From: an uncultured Faecalibacterium sp.
Lineage (GTDB): Bacteria > Bacillota > Clostridia > Oscillospirales > Ruminococcaceae
Length of the DNA: 11,081 nt
Reading direction: 5' to 3'
Assembly (NCBI GenBank): GCA_934526125.1
Contig: CAKSZU010000070.1
Span: 1 to 11,081 of the forward strand
Every line of letters begins with the position of its first letter. Position 1 is the stretch's first letter. The notes beneath the pieces were generated by a model. That model did no database searches. It had not been told where the DNA came from and saw only the letters and a list, made by a program, of their open reading frames with translations. The translations under genes were made by a program, and so were the position numbers. Positions 1-6,764 of this stretch are shown here, piece after piece.

Positions 1-872
1 GGGGCGTAGTAGAAGCCCAGATACATATCCCGGGGCGTTTCCAGCGTACAGCCCAGCTCCTTGCCAAGGCCCGGGGCGTTCAGGCGGTAGGCGCAAAGCT
101 CCACCAGATCCTTCCGGCCTGCGATGTAGCCGCCGGTGGGGGCAATGCCGCCGCCGGGGTTCTTGATGAGGCTGCCCACCACAAGATCAGCCCCAACCTG
201 GCAGGGTTCCCGGGTCTGGGTGAACTCGCCGTAGCAGTTGTCCACGAAGATGATGATCTCCGGGTTGGCGGCCCGGGCCGTGTCCGCGATCTTCCGGATG
301 GTCTCCAGATCAAAGGCGTTGCGCTGCAAATAGCCCCGGCTGCGCTGGATGTGGCAGACCTTGGCCCCGGGGGCCTTCTTCGCAATGAGGTCGTAGTCCG
401 GGGTGAAATCCGGTTTCAGGGGCGCTTCGTCGTACTTCACGCCGTAGTCCATCAGGGTGCCGGTGCCCTTGCCCTTGCCGTCCAGACCAATAACGCCTTC
501 CAGCGTGTCGTAGGGGCGGCCGGTGGCAGCCAGCAGGGTATCCCCTGCCCGCAGCAGGCCGAACAGGGCCACGGCCAGCGTATGGGTGCCGCTTTGGAAC
601 TGGCTGCGCACAAGGGCATCCTCTGCCCCCATCACCTCGGCAAAGATCTGCTCGAGCTTGGCGCGGCCGGTGTCCCACAGGCCATAGCCGGTGGTGCCCA
701 GCATATCGGTGGAGGACATCTGGGTATCCGCAAAGGCTTTCAGCATCTTGAGCTGGTTGAAATCACGGATCTCCTCCATGTGCCGGAAATAGGGCTGGCA
801 GAGTTCCATGGCCTTTTCATCCAGCGCCAGCACGTCGGGTTTGTAATCAAAAAAGTGGTTCAGAATCGACAT
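1..872 (-). CDS. PLP-dependent methionine gamma-lyase family protein (aluminum resistance family), C-terminus outside window
   Basis: This is a fold-type I pyridoxal-phosphate enzyme of the Met_gamma_lyase / 'aluminum resistance' family, the same family as Bacillus YnbB. The physiological reaction of the family is poorly defined; the name comes from similarity to methionine gamma-lyase and cystathionine enzymes. The first 290 residues are present, and about 130 more would be expected beyond the left edge. Visible motifs are SSTDMLGTTGYG (residues 53-64), a glycine-rich substrate and cofactor region, FVDNCYGEF with Asp211 as the likely PLP ring-nitrogen partner, and VVGSLIKNPGGG with Lys237 as the likely Schiff-base lysine. 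The ATG at 870-872 is chosen because AAAGGA lies 5 nt upstream. The start is 2 nt after the stop of the acetyltransferase gene, so it is almost certainly cotranscribed with that gene and murD. No frameshift is seen. The family call is firm; substrate and gene symbol are not. Confidence 0.88.
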   Translation of the reverse strand, partial: MSILNHFFDYKPDVLALDEKAMELCQPYFRHMEEIRDFNQLKMLKAFADTQMSSTDMLGTTGYGLWDTGRAKLEQIFAEVMGAEDALVRSQFQSGTHTLAVALFGLLRAGDTLLAATGRPYDTLEGVIGLDGKGKGTGTLMDYGVKYDEAPLKPDFTPDYDLIAKKAPGAKVCHIQRSRGYLQRNAFDLETIRKIADTARAANPEIIIFVDNCYGEFTQTREPCQVGADLVVGSLIKNPGGGIAPTGGYIAGRKDLVELCAYRLNAPGLGKELGCTLETPRDMYLGFYYA

Positions 873-874
873 AG

Positions 875-1648
875 TTATCCTTTATCTATTGCATTGTTTT
901 CATACCGGGCGCACTCCCCCAGCTTCTCAAAGCCGAGACGGGTATAGAAATGCACCCGCTCCGGGCTGCACAGGAAAACCGGCTTCCACCCCTCTGCTGA
1001 GAGGGCGTTGGCCATCTCCACGATGAGCCGACCGCCGATGCCCCGGCCCCGGAGGGGCTCCGCCGTCTCGCCGCAGGCCATGTAGGCCTGCCCGTTGGCC
1101 AGCGCATAGGCCCCCACGGTGCAGACGATCTTCCCTTCCTGTTCCAGCGTCCAGACCCGGGTAAGGCCCCGGCTGCGCTTGGTACACAGTTCAGAGTAAA
1201 AGTCATCCCGCCGGGCGGGCCTGTCGGGGAACAGCAGATCCGCCACCGGCCCGGCGGCAGGCTCGGTGTTCTTTGTCAGGCTCTGCCAAAGGGCTTCGTC
1301 CGCCTCTGACAGCGGCAGCTGCCGCCCCGGGGCAAGGCCGAAAATGCTGTGGGTCTTTGCCCGCTTCCAGCCGGTGGGCGGCGCTGCCTGACGCTCATCC
1401 AGAATGACCGCGCTGCACCCGCAGAAGGCCAGAAAGCTGGCCAGCTCCTCGGGGTTGGCGTGGCCCGCCATGGAAGCCGTACTGCCGCCGATGTCCAGCG
1501 CCAGCGTCGGCCCGGCAAAGAAGCGTCCGGGCTGGCTTTTGCCGAACAGTTCCAGCGCCAGCGGCATGGTGGCACCGAAGCAGAGCGTCCCCCGGCAGGC
1601 GTTCCGAAAGCGCCTTTTCTGCCGGGGCGTCGTCACCTGCGCGATCAT
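875..1648 (-). CDS. GNAT family N-acetyltransferase with extra N-terminal domain
   Basis: This is a 257-residue protein whose C-terminal half (about 125-257) is a Gcn5-related acetyltransferase that would transfer acetyl from acetyl-CoA to an unknown amine. The acetyl-CoA pyrophosphate loop is visible as LRGRGIGGRL (R200 to G205 give the R-x-x-G-x-G/A pattern), followed by the alpha-helix IVEMANAL and the late family motif FYTRLGF (224-230). The N-terminal 120 residues are not recognised; they may be a degenerate second GNAT-like lobe that sets substrate choice. The ATG is chosen because it overlaps the murD stop as ATGA. No Shine-Dalgarno is visible before it, so translation is probably reinitiated by ribosomes leaving murD. 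The stop is 2 nt before the next gene. Co-expression with a cell-wall ligase hints at a precursor or small-molecule substrate, but this is only inference. Confidence 0.85.
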   Translation of the reverse strand: MIAQVTTPRQKRRFRNACRGTLCFGATMPLALELFGKSQPGRFFAGPTLALDIGGSTASMAGHANPEELASFLAFCGCSAVILDERQAAPPTGWKRAKTHSIFGLAPGRQLPLSEADEALWQSLTKNTEPAAGPVADLLFPDRPARRDDFYSELCTKRSRGLTRVWTLEQEGKIVCTVGAYALANGQAYMACGETAEPLRGRGIGGRLIVEMANALSAEGWKPVFLCSPERVHFYTRLGFEKLGECARYENNAIDKG

Positions 1649-3048
1649 TTCAGCGCGTTGACGATGTTCTTGAACTCCCGGCCGCGGACCTCAAAGTTGG
1701 GGTAGAGGTCAAAGGAAGCGCTGGCCGGGGACAGGATGATGATGTCGCCGGGCTGTGCGCAGGCGCGGGCCAGCTCCACGGCATGCTGCATGTTGTCGGC
1801 ATGCTGGATGGGCAGCTCGGCTTCGTTGAAGGCCGGGTCCTCCCGGACAGCCTTCTCGATGCGGGGGCCGGTGGCACCCATCAGCACCAGATTCTTGACG
1901 TGGGCCGTGATCTCCGGAGCCAGGGGCTCGTAGGGGATGTGCTTGTCATAGCCGCCTGCGATCAGGATGACCTTCTGGTTGAAGCTGCGCAGGCCCGCAA
2001 TGGTGCGGGTGGGGCTGGTGCCGATGGAGTCATTGTAATAAGTAACGCCGTCCAGCACACGCACCGGCTCAATGCGGTGTTCCACACCGGTAAAGGTGCT
2101 GCCGACCTTCCGGATGGCCTCCACGGGCACCTCGCCCCAGACGGCTGCGGCGGCAGCCAGCAGGTTCTCGATGTTGTGCAGGCCCCGCAGCTTGATGTCC
2201 TTCTGGGCCAGGAAGGGGGTCACAACGCCGTCCTCGGCCATGCAGAGCATCCCGTCCTCCTTGCGGAGGAAGGCACCGTTGTCGGTGTCGTGCAGGCGGG
2301 TGAACCAGACCTGCCTGCCCTTGCAGTCCTTCTGCATCCCGCGGGTGATCTCGTTCTCATAGCCCAGCACGGCGCGGCAGGGCGGGTTCTGGTAGAGCAG
2401 GATGTTCCGTTTTGCATCGATGTACTCCTGCATATCCTTATGGTGATCCAGATGGTTGGGGGTGACGTTGGTCACCACGGCGATCTTCGGGCTGGAGTGC
2501 ATGCTGATGAGCTGGAAGCTGGACAGCTCCACCACGGCCACATCCTCGGGACGGACTTCCGGCAGCATGGGCAGCAGGGCCGCGCCGATGTTGCCGCCCA
2601 GATGCACCTTGCGTCCGGCGGCCTCGTAGAACTTGGAGATCAGGGTGGTGGTGGTGGTCTTGCCGTCCGAGCCGGTCACGGCCACGATCTCGCAGGGGCA
2701 GAAGTCAAAGAAGAGTTCCACCTCGCTGGTCACCATGGTCCCGGCGGCCATGGCATCCTGCAGGGGCTTTTCAAAATAGCCCACAAAGCCGGGGGTGCGC
2801 ATGATGATGTCCTGACCCTTGAATCCGTCCAGATAGTTCTCACCCAGGCTCAGGCCGATGCCCAGCTCCTTGATGGTGGCGGCGTAATCGCCGAACTCCT
2901 CCACGCTCTTCTTCTGGTCGCAGAGGGTCACATGGGCCCCCAGCTCCACAAACTCGCGGATCAGGGTCTTGTGGCTGACGCCGGCCCCGATGAAGGCGAC
3001 TTTCTTGCCCTTGATAAGCTCTGCAAGCTTCTGCTGATCTTTCTGCAT
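1645..3048 (-). CDS. murD: UDP-N-acetylmuramoyl-L-alanine--D-glutamate ligase MurD
   Basis: MurD is the cytoplasmic ATP-dependent ligase that adds D-glutamate to UDP-MurNAc-L-Ala in peptidoglycan synthesis. At 467 residues it is of normal length. The N-terminal Rossmann-like domain (about 15-110) has the UDP-binding loop FIGAGVSH (19-26) and MRTPGF (83-88). The central ATPase domain has the P-loop VTGSDGKTTTTT (124-135), SSFQL (176-180), TPNHLDHH (196-203) and DAKRN (211-215), whose Lys213 is the expected carbamylated lysine. HNIENLLAA (291-299) leads toward the C-terminal domain, which carries GVEHRIE (321-327), NDSIGTSP (339-346) and LSPASASFD (439-447). The ATG at 3048 follows a strong GAGGAGGT (complement of 3058-3065). 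The gene lies first in a three-gene unit rather than in a dcw cell-wall cluster, at least within this window. It overlaps the next gene by 4 nt. Confidence 0.96.
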   Translation of the reverse strand: MQKDQQKLAELIKGKKVAFIGAGVSHKTLIREFVELGAHVTLCDQKKSVEEFGDYAATIKELGIGLSLGENYLDGFKGQDIIMRTPGFVGYFEKPLQDAMAAGTMVTSEVELFFDFCPCEIVAVTGSDGKTTTTTLISKFYEAAGRKVHLGGNIGAALLPMLPEVRPEDVAVVELSSFQLISMHSSPKIAVVTNVTPNHLDHHKDMQEYIDAKRNILLYQNPPCRAVLGYENEITRGMQKDCKGRQVWFTRLHDTDNGAFLRKEDGMLCMAEDGVVTPFLAQKDIKLRGLHNIENLLAAAAAVWGEVPVEAIRKVGSTFTGVEHRIEPVRVLDGVTYYNDSIGTSPTRTIAGLRSFNQKVILIAGGYDKHIPYEPLAPEITAHVKNLVLMGATGPRIEKAVREDPAFNEAELPIQHADNMQHAVELARACAQPGDIIILSPASASFDLYPNFEVRGREFKNIVNALK

Positions 3049-3065
3049 AAAGACAGAACCTCCTC

Positions 3066-3081
3066 GATTCTAAGATTCTAA
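3066..3081. repeat. Tandem GATTCTAA x2 in the murD leader
   Basis: Two exact, adjacent copies of the octamer GATTCTAA occupy 3066-3073 and 3074-3081, between the murD promoter and its Shine-Dalgarno. On the transcribed strand this reads TTAGAATC twice. It could be a protein site near the start of transcription, or chance in an AT-rich leader. No family can be named. Confidence 0.45.
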
Positions 3082-3108
3082 ACTGAAACGGTTTGTTTTC
3101 GCTGCCCC

Positions 3109-3137
3109 ATTTTACACCATTTCCTCCCGATTGGCAA
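3109..3137 (-). promoter_or_regulatory. Sigma-A-type promoter of the murD operon
   Basis: Read on the minus strand, TTGCCA (3132-3137) and TAAAAT (3109-3114) are separated by exactly 17 bp. Each matches the housekeeping consensus at five of six positions. Transcription would start near 3102, giving a leader of about 54 nt before the murD ATG. It is the only good promoter seen for the three minus-strand genes. Confidence 0.7.
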
Positions 3138-3197
3138 CGCCAAACCCTTCTTTCTCCGAAATGCACCGAAATACCATCGGAATTCACAAAATGTTGA

Positions 3198-3226
3198 TTG
3201 TCTTTTCCGGCGCTTTCCGCTATACT
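3198..3226 (+). promoter_or_regulatory. Sigma-A-type promoter of the solute-binding protein gene
   Basis: TTGTCT (3198-3203) and TATACT (3221-3226) are separated by exactly 17 bp. The start of transcription would fall near 3233, about 30 nt before the TTG start codon. It is divergent from the murD promoter, with 60 bp between the two -35 elements, so one regulator could affect both. Confidence 0.65.
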
Positions 3227-3247
3227 TGTTTTGTTATATCTATCTGC

Positions 3248-3265
3248 AAGGAGCGCATTTTCTTG
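3248..3265 (+). promoter_or_regulatory. Ribosome binding site that fixes a TTG start
   Basis: AAGGAG at 3248-3253 lies 10 nt before TTG at 3263-3265. Starting there gives a textbook lipoprotein signal peptide, whereas the in-frame ATG at 3131 lies upstream of the promoter and would put 44 unrelated residues ahead of the signal. TTG is therefore the better start. Confidence 0.75.
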
Positions 3266-4828
3266 AAACATTCCTTTTTTCGTCTTACCGCAGCGGTCCT
3301 GACCACTGTGTTCCTCTTTACCCTGACCGGGTGCGGCAGTTCCGGTTCCAACAGCTTCACCTGGTTCGTGGATGCCATCCCTTCCAACCTGGACCCGCAG
3401 GTGGCCTCGGCCGCCTCGGACGTCATCGCCTGCGAGAACCTGTACAGCGGCCTTGTCCGCAAGAACCCGGACGGCGAGTACGAGCCCGCCCTCTGCGAGC
3501 GGTGGGAAAAGTCCTCCGACGGCCGGACCTATACCTTTTATCTGAAGGACGGCCTGACCTACACGGCCGCCAAGGGAACCGCCACCGAATACGCCATCAC
3601 GGCAGAGGATTTCGTGTTTGCCTTCCGGCGGATGTTCCGGGCCGAGACGGCTTCCCCCTATGCGGTGGAGTTCTCGGCGCTGGAAAACAGCGCCGCCGTG
3701 CTGGCCGGGCAGATGCCGGAAAACGCTTTGGGGGTCTCGGCCTCCGGCCCGCTGACGCTGGTGTTCCGGCTCAGCAGCCCCGATGACAATTTTCTGGAAA
3801 AGCTGACCCTGCCCGGTGCCACGCCCTGCGATGAAGAGTTCTTCAACTCCACCCGGGGCACCTACGGCCTGACGGCGGCCACCACCCTTTCCAGCGGAAA
3901 CTTCTACCTCTACAACTGGACTTCCAGCGGCCTGTTTCTCCGGCGGGCTTCGTCGGGCAGCCTGATCGACAACCTGCGTCTGGTGCAGAACACCAACAAC
4001 GCCGGCCAGTCCGCCGCCGAGCTGATCGCCAACGAAAAATGCTCCGCCGCGCCGGACGACACCGGGGCCGCGACCTCCCTGAACAGCCAGTCCTACTCCG
4101 ACACCACCTGGAGCCTGCTGTTCAACTGCAACAGCGTGTTTGCCTCCACCGGGCTCCGGCAGGCGCTGGCCTCCGTGGCCCGGACGGCTGCCGAGGTGCC
4201 GGATCCCAGCCTGTACACCGCTGCCAGCGGCCTTGTGCCCGAGGGGCTGACCGTGGACGGCATCGATTACCGGTCCGAAGCAGGGGATGTCTCCCCCGCC
4301 GCCGTGGATGCCCGGGCGCTGTATCTCTCAGTCCGGCAGAACATGTCCACCTCCGACTTCAACAAGGTCAGCCTGATGGTGCCCGCCGGGAGCGGGATGA
4401 CCCAGGCGGCGGAGACCATCAACGGCGTCTGGCAGAAGGAGTTCTCCCTTTTCTTCTCAGTGGAAGAGGTGGACGCCGACACCTTTGACCAGCGGCTGGC
4501 CGACGGGGATTATACCATCGCGCTGGCCCCCATCCGCGCCGAGGGCGGCAGCGTCTATCAGATGCTGGAGCAGTTCACGGCATCCGGCGGGAACCTGACC
4601 GGCTATTCGGATGCCCTGTTCTCCACCCAGCTGCAGGCCAGCGCCCAGGCCACCGGGACTTCCCGCTGCCGTCTGCTGGCCGACTGCGAACGTCAGCTGC
4701 TGAGCGACGCTGTGGTGGTCCCCCTGTTTGCCCAGCAGAAGCGTCTGCTCATCGCAAACGGCATCCACGACCTGATCTTTGACCCCTTCGGGCCGGTGCT
4801 GGACCTGACCTATACCACAAAAGAATAA
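3263..4828 (+). CDS. Lipoprotein, oligopeptide ABC transporter substrate-binding protein (SBP_bac_5 family)
   Basis: This is a 521-residue extracellular lipoprotein that would capture peptides (or, in some family members, nickel or sugars) and deliver them to an ABC importer. The signal peptide is MKHSFFRLTAAVLTTVFLF followed by the lipobox L21-T-G-C24, so Cys24 should be lipidated and the mature protein held on the outer face of the membrane. After it come the usual family features: PSNLDPQVASAASD near the mature N-terminus, ENLYSGLV, ALCERWEKSSDGRTYTFYLK, AITAEDFVFAFRRMF, and a C-terminal DAVVVPLFAQQKRLL segment. The length is normal and no frameshift is seen. No permease or ATPase gene is next to it: murD lies divergently upstream and hcp follows 66 nt downstream, so it probably works with a transporter encoded elsewhere. 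It has its own promoter. The substrate cannot be read from sequence. Confidence 0.88.
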   Translation: MKHSFFRLTAAVLTTVFLFTLTGCGSSGSNSFTWFVDAIPSNLDPQVASAASDVIACENLYSGLVRKNPDGEYEPALCERWEKSSDGRTYTFYLKDGLTYTAAKGTATEYAITAEDFVFAFRRMFRAETASPYAVEFSALENSAAVLAGQMPENALGVSASGPLTLVFRLSSPDDNFLEKLTLPGATPCDEEFFNSTRGTYGLTAATTLSSGNFYLYNWTSSGLFLRRASSGSLIDNLRLVQNTNNAGQSAAELIANEKCSAAPDDTGAATSLNSQSYSDTTWSLLFNCNSVFASTGLRQALASVARTAAEVPDPSLYTAASGLVPEGLTVDGIDYRSEAGDVSPAAVDARALYLSVRQNMSTSDFNKVSLMVPAGSGMTQAAETINGVWQKEFSLFFSVEEVDADTFDQRLADGDYTIALAPIRAEGGSVYQMLEQFTASGGNLTGYSDALFSTQLQASAQATGTSRCRLLADCERQLLSDAVVVPLFAQQKRLLIANGIHDLIFDPFGPVLDLTYTTKE

Positions 4829-4859
4829 GGGCTGCATATTCTGCCGCCCGTCTGCCGAT

Positions 4860-4893
4860 ACTCCCTTTGCGATCAAGCGAAGGGAGTTTTTTT
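4860..4893 (+). terminator. Hairpin plus U-tract overlapping the hcp ribosome binding site
   Basis: An 11-bp stem (4860-4870 with 4877-4887, one T-G wobble) with the loop GATCAA is followed by a run of T's ending at 4893, which has the form of an intrinsic terminator for the solute-binding protein gene. Its 3' arm holds AAGGGAG (4880-4886), the only good Shine-Dalgarno for hcp, 8 nt before the ATG at 4895. The same element may therefore end transcription, hide the hcp ribosome site, or both. I see no convincing separate hcp promoter in the 66-nt gap. Confidence 0.75.
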
Positions 4894-4894
4894 G

Positions 4895-6466
4895 ATGGGA
4901 GAAATGTTTTGTTTTCAATGTGAACAGGCGGCAGGCTGCACTGCCTGCACCGGAAAAGCGGGCGTCTGCGGAAAATCCGCAGAAACTGCCGCCGCGCAGG
5001 ACCGACTGACCGGTGCCCTGATCCGGTATGCGGAACAACTGACCGGCGAGGGCCGCGCTCCTGCCCCGGAACAGGCTCTGCTGCTGATGCAAGGGCTGTT
5101 CACCACCATCACGAATGTCAATTTCGATACCGCATCGGTGGACCGGCTGACGGACGCCGTCCACGCCGCCAGTCCCGGCATCGCCGAAAACTATGACATG
5201 CGGCGGCTCTGGCAGGAGCCGGATGAGGATGTGCGGAGCCTGAAGTGCTTTGTGCTGTTCAGCCTGCGGGGCATGGCCGCTTACAACTACCACGCCCGGG
5301 TGCTGGGCCGCATCGACCCGGAGCTGGACCGGTTCTATTGCGAGGCCCTGAAAGCCATTGCCGCAGACCTCTCCCGGGAGGATCTGTGGACTCTGGTGCA
5401 GAAGACCGGGGAGGCCAGTTTCCGCACCATGGAACTGCTGGACCACGCCAACACCGGTGCTTTCGGCGAGCCGGAACCGGCAGAGGTGCCCCTGACCATC
5501 GAAAAGGGACCGTTCATCGTGATCTCCGGCCACGATCTCTACGACTGCCAGCAGCTGCTGGCCCAGACCGAGGGAAAAGGCATCAACGTCTACACCCACT
5601 CCGAAATGCTGCCTGCCCACGGCTATCCGGAGCTGAAAAAGCGCTACCCCCACCTGAAGGGCAACTTCGGCACAGCATGGCAGAACCAGCAGCGGGAGTT
5701 CGAGGACATCCCTGCCCCGGTCCTCTTCACCACCAACTGCATCATGCCCCTGCGGGCCAGCTACGCCGACCGGGTGTTCACCACCTCGGTGGTCTCCTAC
5801 CCCGGGGTGCAGCACATCGGCCCGGAGCGGGATTTTTCCCCGGTCATCCGGCGCGCACTGGAACTGGGCGGATACCCGGAAGACACCCTGCTGCCCGGCA
5901 TGAACGGCGGTAAAACCGTGACCACCGGCTTTGCCCGCCATGCCGTGCTGGAACACGCCGATGAGATCGTGCAGGCCGTAAGGGACGGCAGGGTCCGGCA
6001 CTTCTTCCTGATCGGCGGCTGCGACGGGACCCGGCCTTCCCGCCGGTATTACACCGAGCTGGCCAAATGCACCCCGCCGGATACCATCCTTCTGACCCTG
6101 GCCTGCGGCAAATTCCGGCTCAATGACCTGCCCCTGGGCACCGTGCCCGGCACCGGCCTGCCCCGCATCCTGGACGTGGGCCAGTGCAACGACGCATACA
6201 GCGCCATCCGCATTGCGCTGGCGCTGGCCGATGCGTTTGGGTGCAGCGTGAACGAGCTGCCGCTCTCGCTGGTGCTGTGCTGGTTTGAGCAGAAAGCCGT
6301 CTGCATCCTGATCGCGCTGCTGGCACTGGGCATCCGGAACATCCGGCTGGGTCCCACCCTGCCCGCGTTCCTCTCGCCCGGGGTGGTGCAGGAATTGCAG
6401 CGCCGCTATGACCTGAAAGCCATTACGACCCCGGAAGAGGACCTGCAGGCCATTCTGGGACGCTGA
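4895..6466 (+). CDS. hcp: Hybrid cluster protein (hydroxylamine reductase / NO reductase-type)
   Basis: Hcp is a cytoplasmic iron-sulfur protein of anaerobes. It reduces hydroxylamine in vitro and in enteric bacteria acts as a nitric oxide reductase and S-nitrosylation factor. At 523 residues it is full length. The N-terminal cluster ligands are expected among C6, C9, C18 and C25 (CX2CX8CX6C), with one extra cysteine, C15, in between. All seven expected ligands of the hybrid 4Fe-2S-2O cluster are present: His213 (SGHD), Glu237 (HSEML), Cys282 (TTNC), Cys376 (GGCDG), Cys404 (ACGK), Cys431 (GQCND) and Glu465 (WFEQK). The ATG at 4895 is chosen for the AGGGAG 8 nt upstream; the ATG at 4904 is in frame but its GGGAG is only 2 nt away. 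No hcr reductase gene is adjacent, so electrons come from another donor. Expression may depend on the hairpin just before the start codon. Confidence 0.95.
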   Translation: MGEMFCFQCEQAAGCTACTGKAGVCGKSAETAAAQDRLTGALIRYAEQLTGEGRAPAPEQALLLMQGLFTTITNVNFDTASVDRLTDAVHAASPGIAENYDMRRLWQEPDEDVRSLKCFVLFSLRGMAAYNYHARVLGRIDPELDRFYCEALKAIAADLSREDLWTLVQKTGEASFRTMELLDHANTGAFGEPEPAEVPLTIEKGPFIVISGHDLYDCQQLLAQTEGKGINVYTHSEMLPAHGYPELKKRYPHLKGNFGTAWQNQQREFEDIPAPVLFTTNCIMPLRASYADRVFTTSVVSYPGVQHIGPERDFSPVIRRALELGGYPEDTLLPGMNGGKTVTTGFARHAVLEHADEIVQAVRDGRVRHFFLIGGCDGTRPSRRYYTELAKCTPPDTILLTLACGKFRLNDLPLGTVPGTGLPRILDVGQCNDAYSAIRIALALADAFGCSVNELPLSLVLCWFEQKAVCILIALLALGIRNIRLGPTLPAFLSPGVVQELQRRYDLKAITTPEEDLQAILGR

Positions 6467-6505
6467 CTGCCGCCGCAGGGAATTTCTTGCTTTGTTTCTG
6501 CTATG

Positions 6506-6530
6506 CTCCCGGGATTTCCCGGGAGTTTTT
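6506..6530 (+). terminator. Intrinsic terminator after hcp
   Basis: A perfect 8-bp stem, CTCCCGGG with CCCGGGAG (6506-6513 and 6518-6525), closes a 4-nt ATTT loop and is followed by TTTTT. It lies 40 nt after the hcp stop and separates hcp from the surface protein gene. Confidence 0.9.
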
Positions 6531-6683
6531 CTTGTGTCGAAACTTTTTCATAATTTCTGGGAATTTCCGGCGCAGGGACAAGCTTTCACTCCTGTGCAGG
6601 AATCATTTTCCGGAGAAACTCCGGCGCGGTTCCCCACCGTTTCAAAAATTTGGATCTTTCGGTTTCAAATTCGTTTGAACCTC
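6531..6683. other. Intergenic stretch with no recognisable gene
   Basis: This stretch lies between the hcp terminator and the surface-protein promoter. The surface-protein reading frame happens to stay open through it, but it has no good start with a ribosome site and gives no signal peptide. It contains a short hairpin, CCGGAG-AAA-CTCCGG (6610-6624), without a U-tract. I see no RNA gene or known riboswitch. Confidence 0.5.
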
Positions 6684-6712
6684 TTGTATTTCCGAACATC
6701 CGATGCTACTAT
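6684..6712 (+). promoter_or_regulatory. Candidate promoter of the surface protein gene
   Basis: TTGTAT (6684-6689) and TACTAT (6707-6712) are 17 bp apart, giving a start near 6719 and a leader of about 46 nt. The match to the housekeeping consensus is only moderate. The segment TACTATATT is repeated exactly at 6732-6740, so a second -10-like element lies 25 bp downstream. The Shine-Dalgarno AGGAGG (6749-6754) lies 10 nt before the ATG. Confidence 0.45.
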
Positions 6713-6718
6713 ATTAGC

Positions 6719-6735
6719 AGTACACAAGATGTACT
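6719..6735. promoter_or_regulatory. Inverted repeat at the predicted start of the surface-gene transcript
   Basis: AGTACA and TGTACT form a perfect 6-bp inverted repeat around a 5-nt CAAGA spacer. It begins at the transcription start predicted from the upstream promoter. As DNA it could be an operator that blocks RNA polymerase; as RNA it would be a 5'-terminal stem that could protect the message. Neither role is proven. Confidence 0.4.
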
Positions 6736-6764
6736 ATATTTTAGAAAGAGGAGGAGAAAAAATT

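Noticed and set aside
1783..3081. 432-codon open frame on the plus strand opposite murD
   Set aside because: It lies entirely opposite a clear murD, and its product is low-complexity, rich in His, Gly, Leu and Val, as expected from the complement of GC-rich codons.
3131..3262. Upstream extension of the lipoprotein gene to an ATG at 3131
   Set aside because: It starts ahead of the predicted promoter and would bury the signal peptide behind 44 residues; the TTG at 3263 has a good ribosome site.
4457..6001. 514-codon open frame on the minus strand opposite the lipoprotein end and hcp
   Set aside because: hcp has every metal ligand of its family; the antisense product has no recognisable motif and spans a terminator.
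6610..6624. Hairpin CCGGAG-AAA-CTCCGG as a terminator
   Set aside because: It has no U-tract and no gene ending just before it; likely chance in GC-rich DNA.
6492..6764. Upstream extension of the surface protein gene to an ATG at 6492
   Set aside because: The extension begins before the hcp terminator and hides the signal peptide; the ATG at 6765 has a perfect AGGAGG.
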